NCBI RefSeq assembly: GCF_002741035.1
Contig: NZ_CP016808.1
Span: forward strand, 6,961,001-7,025,000
Length of the DNA stretch: 64,000 nt
Origin: Paenibacillus sp. BIHB 4019
Lineage (GTDB): Bacteria; Bacillota; Bacilli; Paenibacillales; Paenibacillaceae
Direction: 5' to 3'
The notes below the pieces were generated by a model. That model worked only from the letters and a program-made list of their open reading frames with translations. It had not been told where the DNA came from and searched no databases. The position numbers and the translations under genes are program-made. This document shows, piece by piece, positions 10,201 to 18,726 of the stretch (position 1 is its first letter; the number at the start of each line of letters is the position of its first letter).

Positions 10201-10327
10201 AGTCCATTACGCCATTAACGGCGCGTATATCCTGTTTATCCGCCAGCTTAAGGAACATAAGCACAAAAATCGTGCCCATAATTCCTAAAATCATTAGGAA
10301 CATGCCAATGTTCTTTCGATTAAGCAT
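7238..10327 (-). CDS. Hybrid sensor histidine kinase with two kinase cores
   Basis: A 1029-residue membrane sensor. Order: N-terminal membrane helix (about 8-28), an extracellular jelly-roll of the 7TMR-DISM type (30-205), a seven-helix membrane block (about 212-412), HisKA with phospho-acceptor His446 in SHELRTPLHG, a HATPase domain (NLLGNAAKA, DTGIGM, GSGFGL), a receiver domain with phospho-acceptor D746 in VITDWMMPK, and then a second, LytS/YesM-type kinase core with His837 in QIKPHFLYNALN and its own HATPase (DDGVGF, GLSNI). The architecture is known in Bacillales but the signal is not. Start ATG has GGGGAG just upstream. The cognate regulator is likely the REC-BTAD protein behind it, with the internal receiver as a relay. 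The DISM domain suggests a carbohydrate-like extracellular ligand, which is inference. Confidence 0.92.
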   Translation of the reverse strand: MLNRKNIGMFLMILGIMGTIFVLMFLKLADKQDIRAVNGVMDLSNWSFAEKGAVKLGGEWEFYPNQLLTPKDFVIASQLPAEQAPPRKLVNVPGKWNAYLSGEDSSSGIGYGTYRLKIQLPSHLREIYGVYTSNIRMANRIYLNNQMIGASGAPATNEYDGVQNNVPYIALGTVAGDSVELIVQVANYSYATGGIIYSITFGDQHTIIKNREMDILRGALIISGFLIPGLFCLLLYVLRRQERGLMFLGLFCLSSMIFMMTQGERIIVQLLPDLPYSFVLKLQPISSVFVYYFLLCIVNEMLPGIVHSKVMRFLKWFAGFTIVLELVATPLFISKLETLIMAQGLVMIVYYIYVIIRGVGRKVYADPYWFLSLQSIVMMMLASMMRAYGFMESAMLISFEMLLFVFAHAGLFAKRFTKSIREVEQLSEKLLTLDGLKDEFMTMTSHELRTPLHGIINMAASMLEGAAGPLNNTKQAEHLSMIVSTGKQLSALIQDILEFAELRGGVMKLAKRKIYFQPVLHAVVEVVEHLLIDKQVQIQQRLPANLPLLDADEDRLRQILYNLLGNAAKATIQGKITISAVTQGNKVRVDIADTGIGMPPEQLETIFLSERKTKAGQAIFQGSGFGLRITKQLVELGGGTISVHSIAGQGTTFSFTIPVAQGQQIDEADIAYQEQAAAIELTAMLNVPPPAAEFRVLVVDDDPINLQVLINLLSIERCEVTAVRSGDEALEEAFAAPASYDLVITDWMMPKMSGIELCRKIRERFLLSELPVLLLTARTKPEDIKLGFEAGVNDYIGKPVDAGELRARVQTLLALRKSVKLAVQAEMAFLQAQIKPHFLYNALNTIIAICPVDPYKAMELLIELSQFLRSSFDFHNRDKMTTIERELELVKSYLTLEKARFDERLKIEYEISCDALALIPPLTIQPIVENAVNHGVMKKEEGGTIKLKISEIDNCIMVLVEDDGVGFTPERLSQVLSDKGTGRVGLSNIHQRLVNLYGSGLVIDGQRQLGAEVSFRYPKELRAGTYNEA

Positions 10328-10511
10328 TCATAGTCTCTCCCCGCAGCGTTACGATGCTTCTTATGTATCGTCTATACAATATAAAAGCCTGCTGAGTCGT
10401 ACTCACCAGGCACTGCTTATTCGTGCAAGCTATCGTTTTCGTTTCTATCTTCTATTATAACTTCTATTCTGAACCTTTTCTGAACATATTTCGAAGAAAA
10501 AATAGAAAAGA

Positions 10512-10536
10512 AAGAGCCGTCATTACGACGGCTCTT
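10512..10536 (-). terminator. Terminator of the mannanase gene
   Basis: AAGAGCCGTC pairs with GACGGCTCTT around a 5-nt loop, and the minus strand continues TTCTTTTCTATTTTTT. The stem overlaps the last codons of the mannanase gene. Confidence 0.85.
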
Positions 10537-12436
10537 CCCCCCATACGAGCACCCCGCTGCGATACAAGGTGACGCGGCTGGCATCGGCAAAAGCTGTATT
10601 CGCCGCATGATACGAATAGTCATTGGTCTCATCATAGTTGGTCCAGCTATTTTTATGGATGCGGTTCTGCATTTCGCCGGTATGGCCGCCGCCAGCTGAA
10701 ATATTCCCAGCTCCCGTGCCAAAGCTGATTTCCAAATAAGTGTCGGCATTTGCGCTCGACTTGCCTGACGCAGCAATGCTGCCACTAAGATTAGAGCAGC
10801 CTACAGTCGCATAGTCACATTCGAAAATTTGCGGCTGCGGGCCATCTGCCGAATACCAATAACGAATGGTAAGCTCATGAAGCGGCACCGCTGAGGTACC
10901 CGAATTGACGATGCGGAATTGCGGCTTCAATTGATTGTCCAGAGCGGCAGAATCGCCGTTCTTGTATTGGACCTTGAGCTCGCTTGGGCCTGTATTCGGG
11001 AGAGCTGGCGTTGCACTTGCCTGCAAGGAATTTACCGATTCGCCCACGGTGTTCACCGCGCTAACGGCATAATAATAAGTCGTCCCATTAACCAGCCCTG
11101 TGTTCACATAGCTGGTGCTGCTTGTCGTGCCTACTGTGGCAAAGGGACCCGCACTTGAAGCTGCGCGCTTAATGTTGTAGCTGATCGCACCGCTGACCGC
11201 CTGCCAGGACAGCGCCGCCTGGCTATTGCCTGCCGTAGCTGTTACGGCTTGCGGCGCAGCAGGCACTGTCGGTATCGGCCCAGCTCCCCCGCCCGATTTG
11301 GCATTCATCACATTTGCGTGATTAGTCAGCAGCGCAGCCGTCGCGCTTGGATATACGATGCGGAAGCCGTCATAATCGGGATACAGCGTATTATCATCCT
11401 GAATGCCTGTTAAAATCCAAAACTGGCTGCCCGCACCGCCATATTGCTCAACCGCACCGAGCCAAGCAGCATAAACCTGATTGCGGGTCGCTTGATTTTG
11501 ATAGCCGAATTCCTCCAGCACGACTGGCTTCTGCGCCGCATTGCCGTCCTCGATATGGTCAATGATCCATTGCGTGCCCCATTCCGCTGTACGGTTCCAA
11601 TGATCCGGATATAAGTGAAACGTGCCGTAATCAATATTCGGCAGCGCAATCAGCCTTTCCCAATCAACGCCTTCCCCGCCGCCATACATCCAATCCGAAT
11701 GCCCCGGAATGTTATAAAATCCCTCATCCCCTACGGCGACCAAATGATTCGCATCGAGCGATTTGACATAGGTGCTCATCTCATCCGCCCAATTAACAAG
11801 CTTGTTGCCCGTTGTGTCGGATTGGGCCCGCGGCTCATTCGCCAGCTCCCATGCCATAATGGCAGGATCATCTTTATATATAACGCCTGTGTACGTATTC
11901 ACCCGGTTGATCATGTAGTTTACATAGTTTTTATAAGCTTGTTTAATAGAAGCATTCGTATAGAAAGCATCATGCGAGCCAGCATTAAACCATGCAACAT
12001 ACTGATTCATGCCGCCAAAATCATCCCAGTTGTTTACGAATGGAATAACCAGCTTAACGCCCGATTGTCCAGCCTTATAAATCGCATAATCCAGCTTGGC
12101 AAATCCCGATTCGTCATATACGCCGGGAGTTGGCTGCAGCACGGCATTGTCCTGCGGCTGTCCATTATGAAAGCCCCAAATCCGAATAACCTTGAGGTTC
12201 ATCGCCACCATGTCCGCAAATACGTCATCGACCATTTTTTGCGACTTATAGTGGAAATAATAGTTGTTCGTTCCGGCAAAATAAAAGTCTTCTCCGTCCA
12301 GCTGAAACTTGCTTCCTGATGTCGTAACGAAAGCATTGCTATCTGCGGCGCTGGCCTTCGTATCGGCCGTCATCCATCCGCAAACGATAGCTAGCGCCAG
12401 TGAAAAAATCATAAACCGTTTGAGCTGCTGCTTCAT
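10523..12436 (-). CDS. Secreted GH5 endo-beta-1,4-mannanase with FnIII and CBM3
   Basis: A 637-residue secreted enzyme expected to cut beta-mannan chains. Signal peptide about 1-30 (ends TKASAA). The GH5 barrel (about 33-375) matches bacterial mannanases: FVTTSGSKFQLDG, FYFAGTNNYY and KVIRIWGFH near the start, the acid/base Glu in AWELANEPR and the nucleophile Glu in VVLEEFGYQN. A fibronectin type III domain (about 390-480) leads to a C-terminal CBM3 (about 485-637; LKVQYKNGD, QFRIVNSGTS, WYSADG), which binds crystalline cellulose and would hold the enzyme on plant wall. GGAGG stands 9 nt before the ATG. It has its own terminator. The same CBM3 type ends the xyloglucanase next door, so the two form a co-acting pair of hemicellulases. 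Confidence 0.93.
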   Translation of the reverse strand: MKQQLKRFMIFSLALAIVCGWMTADTKASAADSNAFVTTSGSKFQLDGEDFYFAGTNNYYFHYKSQKMVDDVFADMVAMNLKVIRIWGFHNGQPQDNAVLQPTPGVYDESGFAKLDYAIYKAGQSGVKLVIPFVNNWDDFGGMNQYVAWFNAGSHDAFYTNASIKQAYKNYVNYMINRVNTYTGVIYKDDPAIMAWELANEPRAQSDTTGNKLVNWADEMSTYVKSLDANHLVAVGDEGFYNIPGHSDWMYGGGEGVDWERLIALPNIDYGTFHLYPDHWNRTAEWGTQWIIDHIEDGNAAQKPVVLEEFGYQNQATRNQVYAAWLGAVEQYGGAGSQFWILTGIQDDNTLYPDYDGFRIVYPSATAALLTNHANVMNAKSGGGAGPIPTVPAAPQAVTATAGNSQAALSWQAVSGAISYNIKRAASSAGPFATVGTTSSTSYVNTGLVNGTTYYYAVSAVNTVGESVNSLQASATPALPNTGPSELKVQYKNGDSAALDNQLKPQFRIVNSGTSAVPLHELTIRYWYSADGPQPQIFECDYATVGCSNLSGSIAASGKSSANADTYLEISFGTGAGNISAGGGHTGEMQNRIHKNSWTNYDETNDYSYHAANTAFADASRVTLYRSGVLVWGEEPS

Positions 12437-12473
12437 TCGAAATAGCCTCCTTTAGTTTTTTTCATCTGAAATG

Positions 12474-12531
12474 GAATCGTTATCCTTCTATTATCAAGCA
12501 AGGAGCCGCCGCGAAACTAGTCGAATCGTTA
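12474..12531. promoter_or_regulatory. Direct repeat GAATCGTTA upstream of the mannanase gene
   Basis: GAATCGTTA occurs at 12474-12482 and 12523-12531, 49 bp apart, in the promoter region of the mannanase gene. Two identical 9-mers in a 95-bp region are a candidate pair of regulator sites. No clear promoter hexamers were identified between them. Confidence 0.3.
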
Positions 12532-12579
12532 CCTCTTTCCTATCACTTTAATGACCAAAAATAGCGGCAGCGCCAGCAT

Positions 12580-12620
12580 AAAGGGCCCATGCACCTTCCA
12601 AACTGGCGCATGAGCCCTTT
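12580..12620. terminator. Hairpin behind the xyloglucanase gene
   Basis: AAAGGGCCCATGC (12580-12592) pairs, with one mismatch, with GCATGAGCCCTTT (12608-12620). The T run (CTTTTTTT) is on the plus-strand side; on the minus strand the stem is preceded by A and followed by a weak tail. It probably ends or stabilises the xyloglucanase transcript. Confidence 0.55.
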
Positions 12621-12633
12621 GCTTTTTTTCAAA

Positions 12634-15552
12634 TTAAGATGGCTCTACGCCCCATTGCAGGATGCCCGCTGCATAGCCGGTTGTTTTGTTCCAGTCTACA
12701 TAGCTTGTCGCGCTGGAATTGAATGAATAATCGCCTGTTTGTGTATAGTTGCTCCAATTGTTTTTCGAAATCCGCGTTTGCAGCTCAATGCTTTGGCCTG
12801 CTGCAACAGAGCCTGCGGCGCTGGCAAAGCTAATTTCTACGTAATAGTCTGCTCCCGTTACGGCTGTCGGCAGCTTGACGAAGGATGCAAGGACGTTGGC
12901 GCTGCCGACGGTCGACCAGTCGCACCAGAAGCTTTGGGCTTGCTCGCCGTCAATCGTGTAATAATAACGGAGCTTTACATCAGCCAGATTGAGTGAACTT
13001 GTTCCTGTATTCACCAGTTTGATTTTTGGACTTAGCGTGTTTGTCGTTGCCGCTGTACCGCCGTTGAACAGCTGCACTTTAAAGCTGCCTGCTGGGGACG
13101 GTGATGGCGTTGACGTTGGTGTTGGTGTTGGCGTCACTGTCGGTGTTGGTGTTGGCGTCACTGTCGGTGTCGGTGTTGACGTCGGCGTTGGTGTTGGTGT
13201 CACTGTTGGTGTCGGTGTCGCTGTCGGCGTTGGTGTTGGCGTTGGGCCATTCACTGTATCGCCGTAGACGATACCGCGGCCATTCGTGCCGATATATACG
13301 CGTCCGAAGATGCGCGGATCTCCCGTGATTGTTTCGCCTGTAAACGCATATTGATGCTGGTCATCATTAATTCTCACCCAATTTGCCCCGCCATTATCAG
13401 AGCGGAAAAATCCTCTGACTTGATCGATTTGCGCCGAAATATAAAGCGCAGGATACGTCTGGCCTGGCGCCGCCATACCGAAGCCAACAACATCTGCTTC
13501 CTCTACGTTGCTAAGCTTCGTAAACGATGCACCTGAGTTGGTCGAATGCCATAGCCCGTATACGCCGCTGGACTCGTTGCCGCCAGCCAGCCAAATATCG
13601 CCTTCCACGCCTGGAAGCGCTTTAAATTTCATGTTTCCTGCTGCTGGAAGCCCTGCTGCTGCAGACATCGTGAACGTCGCGCCGCCATCTGTGCTCACAT
13701 AGAACTTGCCTGCTGCGGCCCCATAAAACTTGTTTTTGTTGACGCGGTCTGAGACCACTTTTGCACCGGCTGGAATGCCTGTGCTTGCTGTCCATGAGTT
13801 GCCGGTCGTTTTGGAATAATAAACGCCGACATCAGAGGTGCTCCATACGAGTGAACTATTGTCAGCCGCAACGGCTATAAAGCCGCCGCCCGTTGTTGCG
13901 GAGGGCTCTGCATTCGGGCTATACCAGTTCGTTCCGCCATCGTAGGACAGTGCAATCGATTTTTCATTAGGATATTTCGCCTTGTCTGCATTTCCAACGC
14001 GCGCAATAAATCCAGCGTTTAGTTCAGCGAAGTCTATGCTTGTGGAGCTGCTTGGACTGATGAACATTTTTGCAGGTGCCGCCGTTAAATCATTATGTCG
14101 GTAGCCTGATACATCAAGCATGGCGCTTAACAGGTGAGCGCCGGTCGGCGGGCTAATCAATTCTTTGATTGACGTTTCCTCAATGCCCTTGGCCATAACA
14201 GACAAAGCGACTTTGCCACCGCTATCCCAAGCCGTCAAGTTCGTCGTGCCATACACCGTAGCGCCTGTGCCATATAGCATGCGGTCAGAGTTGAAAGGAT
14301 CAATTTCGATATCGCCAATCATCCAGCCGAGCTTAGGCGATACTTCCGGTGGCGCAGAGCTTACGCCCCAATCGAGCCATGGCGCTGCCGAAATATCCTG
14401 CGTGTACGAAAAGTCGCGGTTCGGGTACGAGCTATACTTCCATATCGGCTTCCACGTTGCGCCGCTATCCGTACTGCGATAAAGGTTGGCATCCGGGTAC
14501 CATGAATTTAGCGTTGCGACGATCAGCGTGCCAGGGTGTTGGGCATCAACCGCAAGTCCGCCATAGCCGAAATAATTATCCGCGCTGCTTGAAGGGACGG
14601 GGCTAATGTTCGTCCACACGCCAGTGGCTGTATTCAGCCTCCAGACATCGCCCTTCGAACCGTTATATGGACCTGTGCCGTTGCTATATGTAACATACAG
14701 CTGTCCATTTGAATCCAGCTCGCCATGATGCGGCAAATAGCCCGTCGGCTGTCCTGCCACGGCAGACCAGGTTGTGCCGCCATTCGTGCTGCGGTAAATG
14801 CTGCTCGCTGTATCTGCTACACCGACATAAATCGTTTGCGTCGCCGTTCCAGGCGAGCCCGTCGATTGGTCAAACGTAATCCAAGCAAGCCCCATTTTGT
14901 CCGCCAAATAAGGATAGGTCGGGTCCTCCACAAAATTGCCCGGATTCGGGAATGCCGTTACTTTGCTCCACGTCACGCCATAGTCGGTACTTTTCCACAG
15001 GCCGTTGCCGCTGCGTGCCCCAAAATACAAAATGTTGTTTTTATTCGGGTCTACCATCAGCCGCTCGCCCATGGATCGCCCTGGCATATTGCCGCCAATT
15101 TTGAAAGGCAGCTGCGTTTCCTGCCAAGTGTCTCCTTTATCCGTGGAACGCATAATATAGCCGTTATGCGGGTCCCATTCATTCGTATAGGAGCCAGCCG
15201 CAATATATAGGCGATTCGGATCAATCGGATCGGTTGCCAGCGCATCCACGCCGGTCTTATTCCACTCATCCCAGCCCACGTGGTCCAGCAGCGCCTTCCA
15301 GCTGCCAGTTGCTGCGTTGTAACGATAAGCGCCGCCCACATCCGTACGGGCATACAGCAGCCCAGGCTCTTTTTTATTAAAAACAAATCCCGGAACGAAA
15401 CCTCCGCCCCCGCCAGTCACTACATTTTTCCACGTGTACGCTTCACTTGGTGCCGCTTGCGCCTCTAGCGGGTTGCCGATTATTACGGTGCCGGCGACAA
15501 CGGTGATCGCTAGGGCCAGCGTGCCCAGCTTGCGCATTGAATGTTTGATCAA
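12634..15552 (-). CDS. Secreted GH74 xyloglucanase with CBM3
   Basis: An endo-xyloglucanase of 972 residues, secreted. After the signal peptide (ends EAQAAPSE), two seven-bladed propellers make up the GH74 core (about 40-770): ARTDVGGAYRYN carries the first family catalytic Asp and AMLDVSGYRHNDL the second, with many BNR-like blades (for example RSTDSGATW). A Pro/Thr linker of about 50 residues and a CBM3 (about 825-972) follow. Start choice: GGAGGG lies 6 nt before the TTG at 15550-15552, while the ATG five codons later is too far and an ATG upstream at 15621 has no site; TTG is preferred. The promoter region carries a cre site and a 16-bp palindrome, so glucose repression is likely. It works with the mannanase on hemicellulose. 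Confidence 0.93.
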   Translation of the reverse strand: MIKHSMRKLGTLALAITVVAGTVIIGNPLEAQAAPSEAYTWKNVVTGGGGGFVPGFVFNKKEPGLLYARTDVGGAYRYNAATGSWKALLDHVGWDEWNKTGVDALATDPIDPNRLYIAAGSYTNEWDPHNGYIMRSTDKGDTWQETQLPFKIGGNMPGRSMGERLMVDPNKNNILYFGARSGNGLWKSTDYGVTWSKVTAFPNPGNFVEDPTYPYLADKMGLAWITFDQSTGSPGTATQTIYVGVADTASSIYRSTNGGTTWSAVAGQPTGYLPHHGELDSNGQLYVTYSNGTGPYNGSKGDVWRLNTATGVWTNISPVPSSSADNYFGYGGLAVDAQHPGTLIVATLNSWYPDANLYRSTDSGATWKPIWKYSSYPNRDFSYTQDISAAPWLDWGVSSAPPEVSPKLGWMIGDIEIDPFNSDRMLYGTGATVYGTTNLTAWDSGGKVALSVMAKGIEETSIKELISPPTGAHLLSAMLDVSGYRHNDLTAAPAKMFISPSSSTSIDFAELNAGFIARVGNADKAKYPNEKSIALSYDGGTNWYSPNAEPSATTGGGFIAVAADNSSLVWSTSDVGVYYSKTTGNSWTASTGIPAGAKVVSDRVNKNKFYGAAAGKFYVSTDGGATFTMSAAAGLPAAGNMKFKALPGVEGDIWLAGGNESSGVYGLWHSTNSGASFTKLSNVEEADVVGFGMAAPGQTYPALYISAQIDQVRGFFRSDNGGANWVRINDDQHQYAFTGETITGDPRIFGRVYIGTNGRGIVYGDTVNGPTPTPTPTATPTPTVTPTPTPTSTPTPTVTPTPTPTVTPTPTPTSTPSPSPAGSFKVQLFNGGTAATTNTLSPKIKLVNTGTSSLNLADVKLRYYYTIDGEQAQSFWCDWSTVGSANVLASFVKLPTAVTGADYYVEISFASAAGSVAAGQSIELQTRISKNNWSNYTQTGDYSFNSSATSYVDWNKTTGYAAGILQWGVEPS
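13100..13250 (-). repeat. Pro/Thr linker repeat in the xyloglucanase gene
   Basis: The linker between the GH74 core and the CBM3 is coded by near-identical 6- to 24-bp units (PTPT, TPTVTP, TPTSTP). Such a tract is prone to length change by slippage. The opposite strand shows a Val/Gly open frame that is only its shadow. Confidence 0.85.
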
Positions 15553-15632
15553 ATGAATACCCTCCTCAATTGGCATGATATAACGCAAACACCTAAAATA
15601 TAAATATGGATGAGCACCCACTCCCTTCCAAA

Positions 15633-15646
15633 TGTATACGCTTTCA
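15633..15646 (-). promoter_or_regulatory. cre (CcpA) site of the xyloglucanase gene
   Basis: TGTATACGCTTTCA departs from the cre consensus TGWAARCGYTWNCW at one position. On the minus strand it overlaps and directly follows a -10-like TAAAAT, so bound CcpA would block transcription start of the gene that begins 80 nt downstream. Confidence 0.65.
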
Positions 15647-15691
15647 TTTTAGCACATAAATTTTAAGCCAAGCACTATATAAAATGGATAT

Positions 15692-15707
15692 ATTTTCATA
15701 TGAAAAT
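15692..15707. promoter_or_regulatory. 16-bp perfect palindrome upstream of the xyloglucanase gene
   Basis: ATTTTCATATGAAAAT is fully self-complementary and lies about 45 bp upstream of the cre/-10 region, the usual place for an activator. The AT-rich context makes chance formation possible. Confidence 0.35.
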
Positions 15708-15739
15708 CAGTTATTTGAAGCTCGCCGCACGCAAAAAAA

Positions 15740-15805
15740 GCTCTGAACCCGGGCGCTCTAGCCAGCTGCGATAGCCTTTGAGCCGCTTCTCCCCGGTTTC
15801 AGAGC
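15740..15805 (-). terminator. Terminator of the TerD-VWA gene
   Basis: GCTCTGAA-CCCGG pairs with CCGG-TTTCAGAGC over a long loop. On the minus strand the stem ends in GCTTTTTTT. It lies 20 nt behind the stop codon. Confidence 0.7.
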
Positions 15806-15825
15806 AGAGCATAATTTCTGTTTAG

Positions 15826-17169
15826 TTACGGCCGAATAATGCGTTGTTCCTTCGCTGCTTTTATCCACATTGGGAACTCATTCAGCAGCTGATCATACAA
15901 ATTCTCATCCGACACGGCCGCAATATCATCCAAATGGAAGAAGCTCGCATTATCTACGATTCGCCCCTCCATCGTATCCAGGCGCTTTAATACTTCGAAA
16001 TTGGAGTTGCCAATACCGACAAACTGCCAGAAAATCGGCTGCACGGCCGAATGGGTAATCGTATGCTTAATCGACTTGACTACCCCGCCGTCGTTAATAA
16101 AAATAATGAATACAGGCGTAGGATCATTTTCCTCCACCGTATATTTGCGAATGACATCCTCCATCACCGGAGGCTCATTATTGCGTCCAAACTTATGAAT
16201 AAGGTCATTGTTTAAAATATGCTTATCGACATATTGGCCAAAATCGCGCTCCGTTACCGACGGCAAACGGCTGTATTCATTATCGTATACCCACACGTCG
16301 AGCGTGCCATTGTCATCGAACTTGCTGGCAACAGCCAAAATCCGCTCCACGACTTCCTGAACGGTGCCGTTTTTATACAGCGTCTGCATAGACCCGGAAA
16401 TATCCAGCACGATGCCTACTCTGGCCACGACGTTTGTCAGCTGCTTTTTCTCCAGTGTGTATTGCACGAGCTTTTTGCGGAAATCGATTTTGCTCAGAGA
16501 GGCAGTTTGCACAGGCGCTTCCATTGTTGCAGCCGCAGCGGCCTCTTTCCGAGCTTGGCCAATAGCTGGAGCATGGGACGGCTCATCCTCGCCCGCTGCC
16601 GCATTTCCTTCCAGCTCCAGTCCATAATTCAGGCATAATGCGGCAAGCCCGCCGTTAAAGCCGCTGCCGATTGCGCTAAACTTCCACTCGCCATTGTGAC
16701 GATACAGCTCCCCCGCTACAATCGCCGTCTCCTTCACCAAATCCGCACCGTATTCATAACGCAGCAGCTCTTCGCCCGTATCCAGGTTAACCAGCCGCAC
16801 ATAAAGCCCCGTTACATCCTGAAAAGCATGCCCGAGCCGCTCGCCATCATAGATCGTCACCGTAAAGGCTGCTTTTGCAATTTGCTCCGGCAGGCGCCCA
16901 AGCACAAGCTCAATCCCTTCTTGATCGCCGGCTTCCATGCCAAGCTGCTGGCTGCTTGATCTATGCTCGGCCGCGCCATTCGCCGCCAATGGATTGCCAT
17001 AAAAAATAAAATCCTCATCCCGCTCGCAGCGGCCGCGCTCTGACAGCAGAAACGCCGCAGCATCGATGCCAAGCTCGCTTTTTCCAGCTTTCCAGCCAAA
17101 CTGCACAGCTAGCTTGCCGAAGCTTTTCCCCTTGGTCACGTCCGCTTTTTGCCCTTTCAGCAATGGCAT
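15826..17169 (-). CDS. TerD-domain / von Willebrand A protein (TerF-like)
   Basis: A 447-residue cytosolic protein with an N-terminal TerD-type calcium-binding beta-sandwich (about 1-185; LLKGQKADVTKG, the acidic CERDEDFIFYGN loop, LGRLPEQI, RLVNLDTGEELLRYEYG) and a C-terminal von Willebrand A domain (about 235-447; MIDAS motif DISGSM, later NDGG). This combination is that of TerF of tellurium-resistance/stress operons. The rest of a ter operon (terB, terC, other terD copies) is not next to it. Start: the ATG at 17167-17169 follows GAGGAAG by a normal distance and begins MPLLKGQ as in the family; the longer frame upstream has no site. Its role may be in envelope or metal stress; no ligand can be read from the sequence. 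Confidence 0.85.
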   Translation of the reverse strand: MPLLKGQKADVTKGKSFGKLAVQFGWKAGKSELGIDAAAFLLSERGRCERDEDFIFYGNPLAANGAAEHRSSSQQLGMEAGDQEGIELVLGRLPEQIAKAAFTVTIYDGERLGHAFQDVTGLYVRLVNLDTGEELLRYEYGADLVKETAIVAGELYRHNGEWKFSAIGSGFNGGLAALCLNYGLELEGNAAAGEDEPSHAPAIGQARKEAAAAATMEAPVQTASLSKIDFRKKLVQYTLEKKQLTNVVARVGIVLDISGSMQTLYKNGTVQEVVERILAVASKFDDNGTLDVWVYDNEYSRLPSVTERDFGQYVDKHILNNDLIHKFGRNNEPPVMEDVIRKYTVEENDPTPVFIIFINDGGVVKSIKHTITHSAVQPIFWQFVGIGNSNFEVLKRLDTMEGRIVDNASFFHLDDIAAVSDENLYDQLLNEFPMWIKAAKEQRIIRP

Positions 17170-17349
17170 ATATGTATCTTCCTCTCGCCTATTAGATTGG
17201 TAAATAAGATCATCTATACCGATTATAGCAAATAGGGCGGCGAATGGAGAAAAAAAGCCTCTTTCCCCGCACGCCCTCGGCATGCTCGAAAAAGAAGCTT
17301 TATCTCGGCTCTATGTGATTTCTGCTTGCGCTATCATTGCCTCTTGAAT

Positions 17350-18636
17350 TTATTCCGATTCCAAAATAAACCGGTTCCACTTTTGCTGCCACGCTATATC
17401 GTCCCAAAACGGATGATGGGGTGCGCAATTGGAGCAGAGCACCATGCCCCAGAAGCCCAGCTTCATCCCTTTGCGAATCGCATATTCGGCAATAAATTTG
17501 CCGACCGGCCCTTCCTCAAAACCCGCATGCAGCGGCGTATACCCTACATACCCTTCGCCAATGACGATCGGCAGCGCCGTTTGCCCCGCCCATTCATGCA
17601 GCTCCTCAAAACGAAAATCCGCCTTCTGGAGCATCGCCTGCTTGTGGCTGCCATAATGGTCGTACAAATACAAATCCCATTGATCCGGATCGGCCCAATC
17701 GTGCAGATAAAGCAGCTTCATGCCGACAGGATTGCCCTGCATCCGCCATTCCTGCCCGGCCGGAAGCTGCCAGCTCTCAAACGGCGGCGCATCCTCCCGC
17801 AGCAGCGATTGCACCAGCTCATTGGGAAACGGCACCGCTTCATTGTCGATGCCTGCCTGATCCATCAGCTCCTGCAGCACGCCTTTAATGTACAGATGAA
17901 AATGGGCCACCTGCATATTTCGCGCCACATAAGCTTTCGGGTAAGCTTCATTCAGCGTATAGCTTGCCGTCATTAACAGCTCGGGATGCTGCTCGCGTAG
18001 AAATGCGACCGCTTCTTCAATATAGGGCTGCATTATTTGCACAAGGCCCGGCGTATTGGAGCCAGCAACGCCCTGCCCCGTTGCAATGTCGGTCAATTGT
18101 CCAAATTCGACCTCATTATGCAGCTCGGCATAAGCGATTTGCTCGCCATAACCCGCTGCCTTCACATATTGGATGAGCTGATCCATCGACTTCGCCAGCG
18201 CCATAAACCGCTGGTCCGGCGAAATATCCGCCAGCAAATCGCGCAAATAGGGCTCCGCCAAAAAGCTCGGACTTTGCTGGTATTCCCACGAGGAAAGAAT
18301 AATATAGCAGTTGTGAGCCTTCGCTTGCTTGAACAGCTCCAATAGCTGCGCATGCCCGTCCAGCTCGGCCCCGCCTTTGCAATTGTACCAGCGCGTCCGC
18401 TGGCCCACCTCGCCCAAATTGCCGAAGCGCAGCGGTCCAGGCCGAACGCCCGATTCGGTAAACAGCATGAGCGGCATCGCACAAATGCGAATCGTATTGT
18501 AGCCCCGCTCTACCGCTTCTTTATATCTTGCAGCTAAATCGCTGTAAGGCTCCCCCGGCGTCGTCATCGTATACCAAGAGAAATCCCACATTGTAATCGT
18601 CAGTTTACGGGGCAGCTGCCTGCTCGCTGTGCTCAT
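17350..18636 (-). CDS. Cellulase-like glycoside hydrolase (TIM barrel)
   Basis: A 428-residue protein of the 'cellulase-like' group of the clan that includes GH5. It opens with KLTITMWDFSWYTM, has the barrel strands TIRICAMP and CYIILSSWEY, a probable acid/base Glu in AELHNEVEF and a probable nucleophile Glu in PIVIGEGYVGY. There is no signal peptide, so it would act in the cytosol, for example on imported oligosaccharides. The ATG at 18634-18636 is chosen because AAGGTGG precedes it closely and because a perfect 12-bp inverted repeat covers the upstream alternative ATG at 18732. Substrate unknown. It stands alone between the TerD-VWA gene and the LysR gene. Confidence 0.78.
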   Translation of the reverse strand: MSTASRQLPRKLTITMWDFSWYTMTTPGEPYSDLAARYKEAVERGYNTIRICAMPLMLFTESGVRPGPLRFGNLGEVGQRTRWYNCKGGAELDGHAQLLELFKQAKAHNCYIILSSWEYQQSPSFLAEPYLRDLLADISPDQRFMALAKSMDQLIQYVKAAGYGEQIAYAELHNEVEFGQLTDIATGQGVAGSNTPGLVQIMQPYIEEAVAFLREQHPELLMTASYTLNEAYPKAYVARNMQVAHFHLYIKGVLQELMDQAGIDNEAVPFPNELVQSLLREDAPPFESWQLPAGQEWRMQGNPVGMKLLYLHDWADPDQWDLYLYDHYGSHKQAMLQKADFRFEELHEWAGQTALPIVIGEGYVGYTPLHAGFEEGPVGKFIAEYAIRKGMKLGFWGMVLCSNCAPHHPFWDDIAWQQKWNRFILESE

Positions 18637-18726
18637 ATGGCCACCTTTTCTGTCCTCTTTGGATAGGGTGATCTTCTCATCATCCGCTACCACACTAGGT
18701 TGTGCAGAGAACGCTTTTTCTTTATG

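Noticed and set aside
12989..13267. Val/Gly repeat protein on the plus strand
   Set aside because: It is the antisense reading of the Pro/Thr linker of the xyloglucanase.
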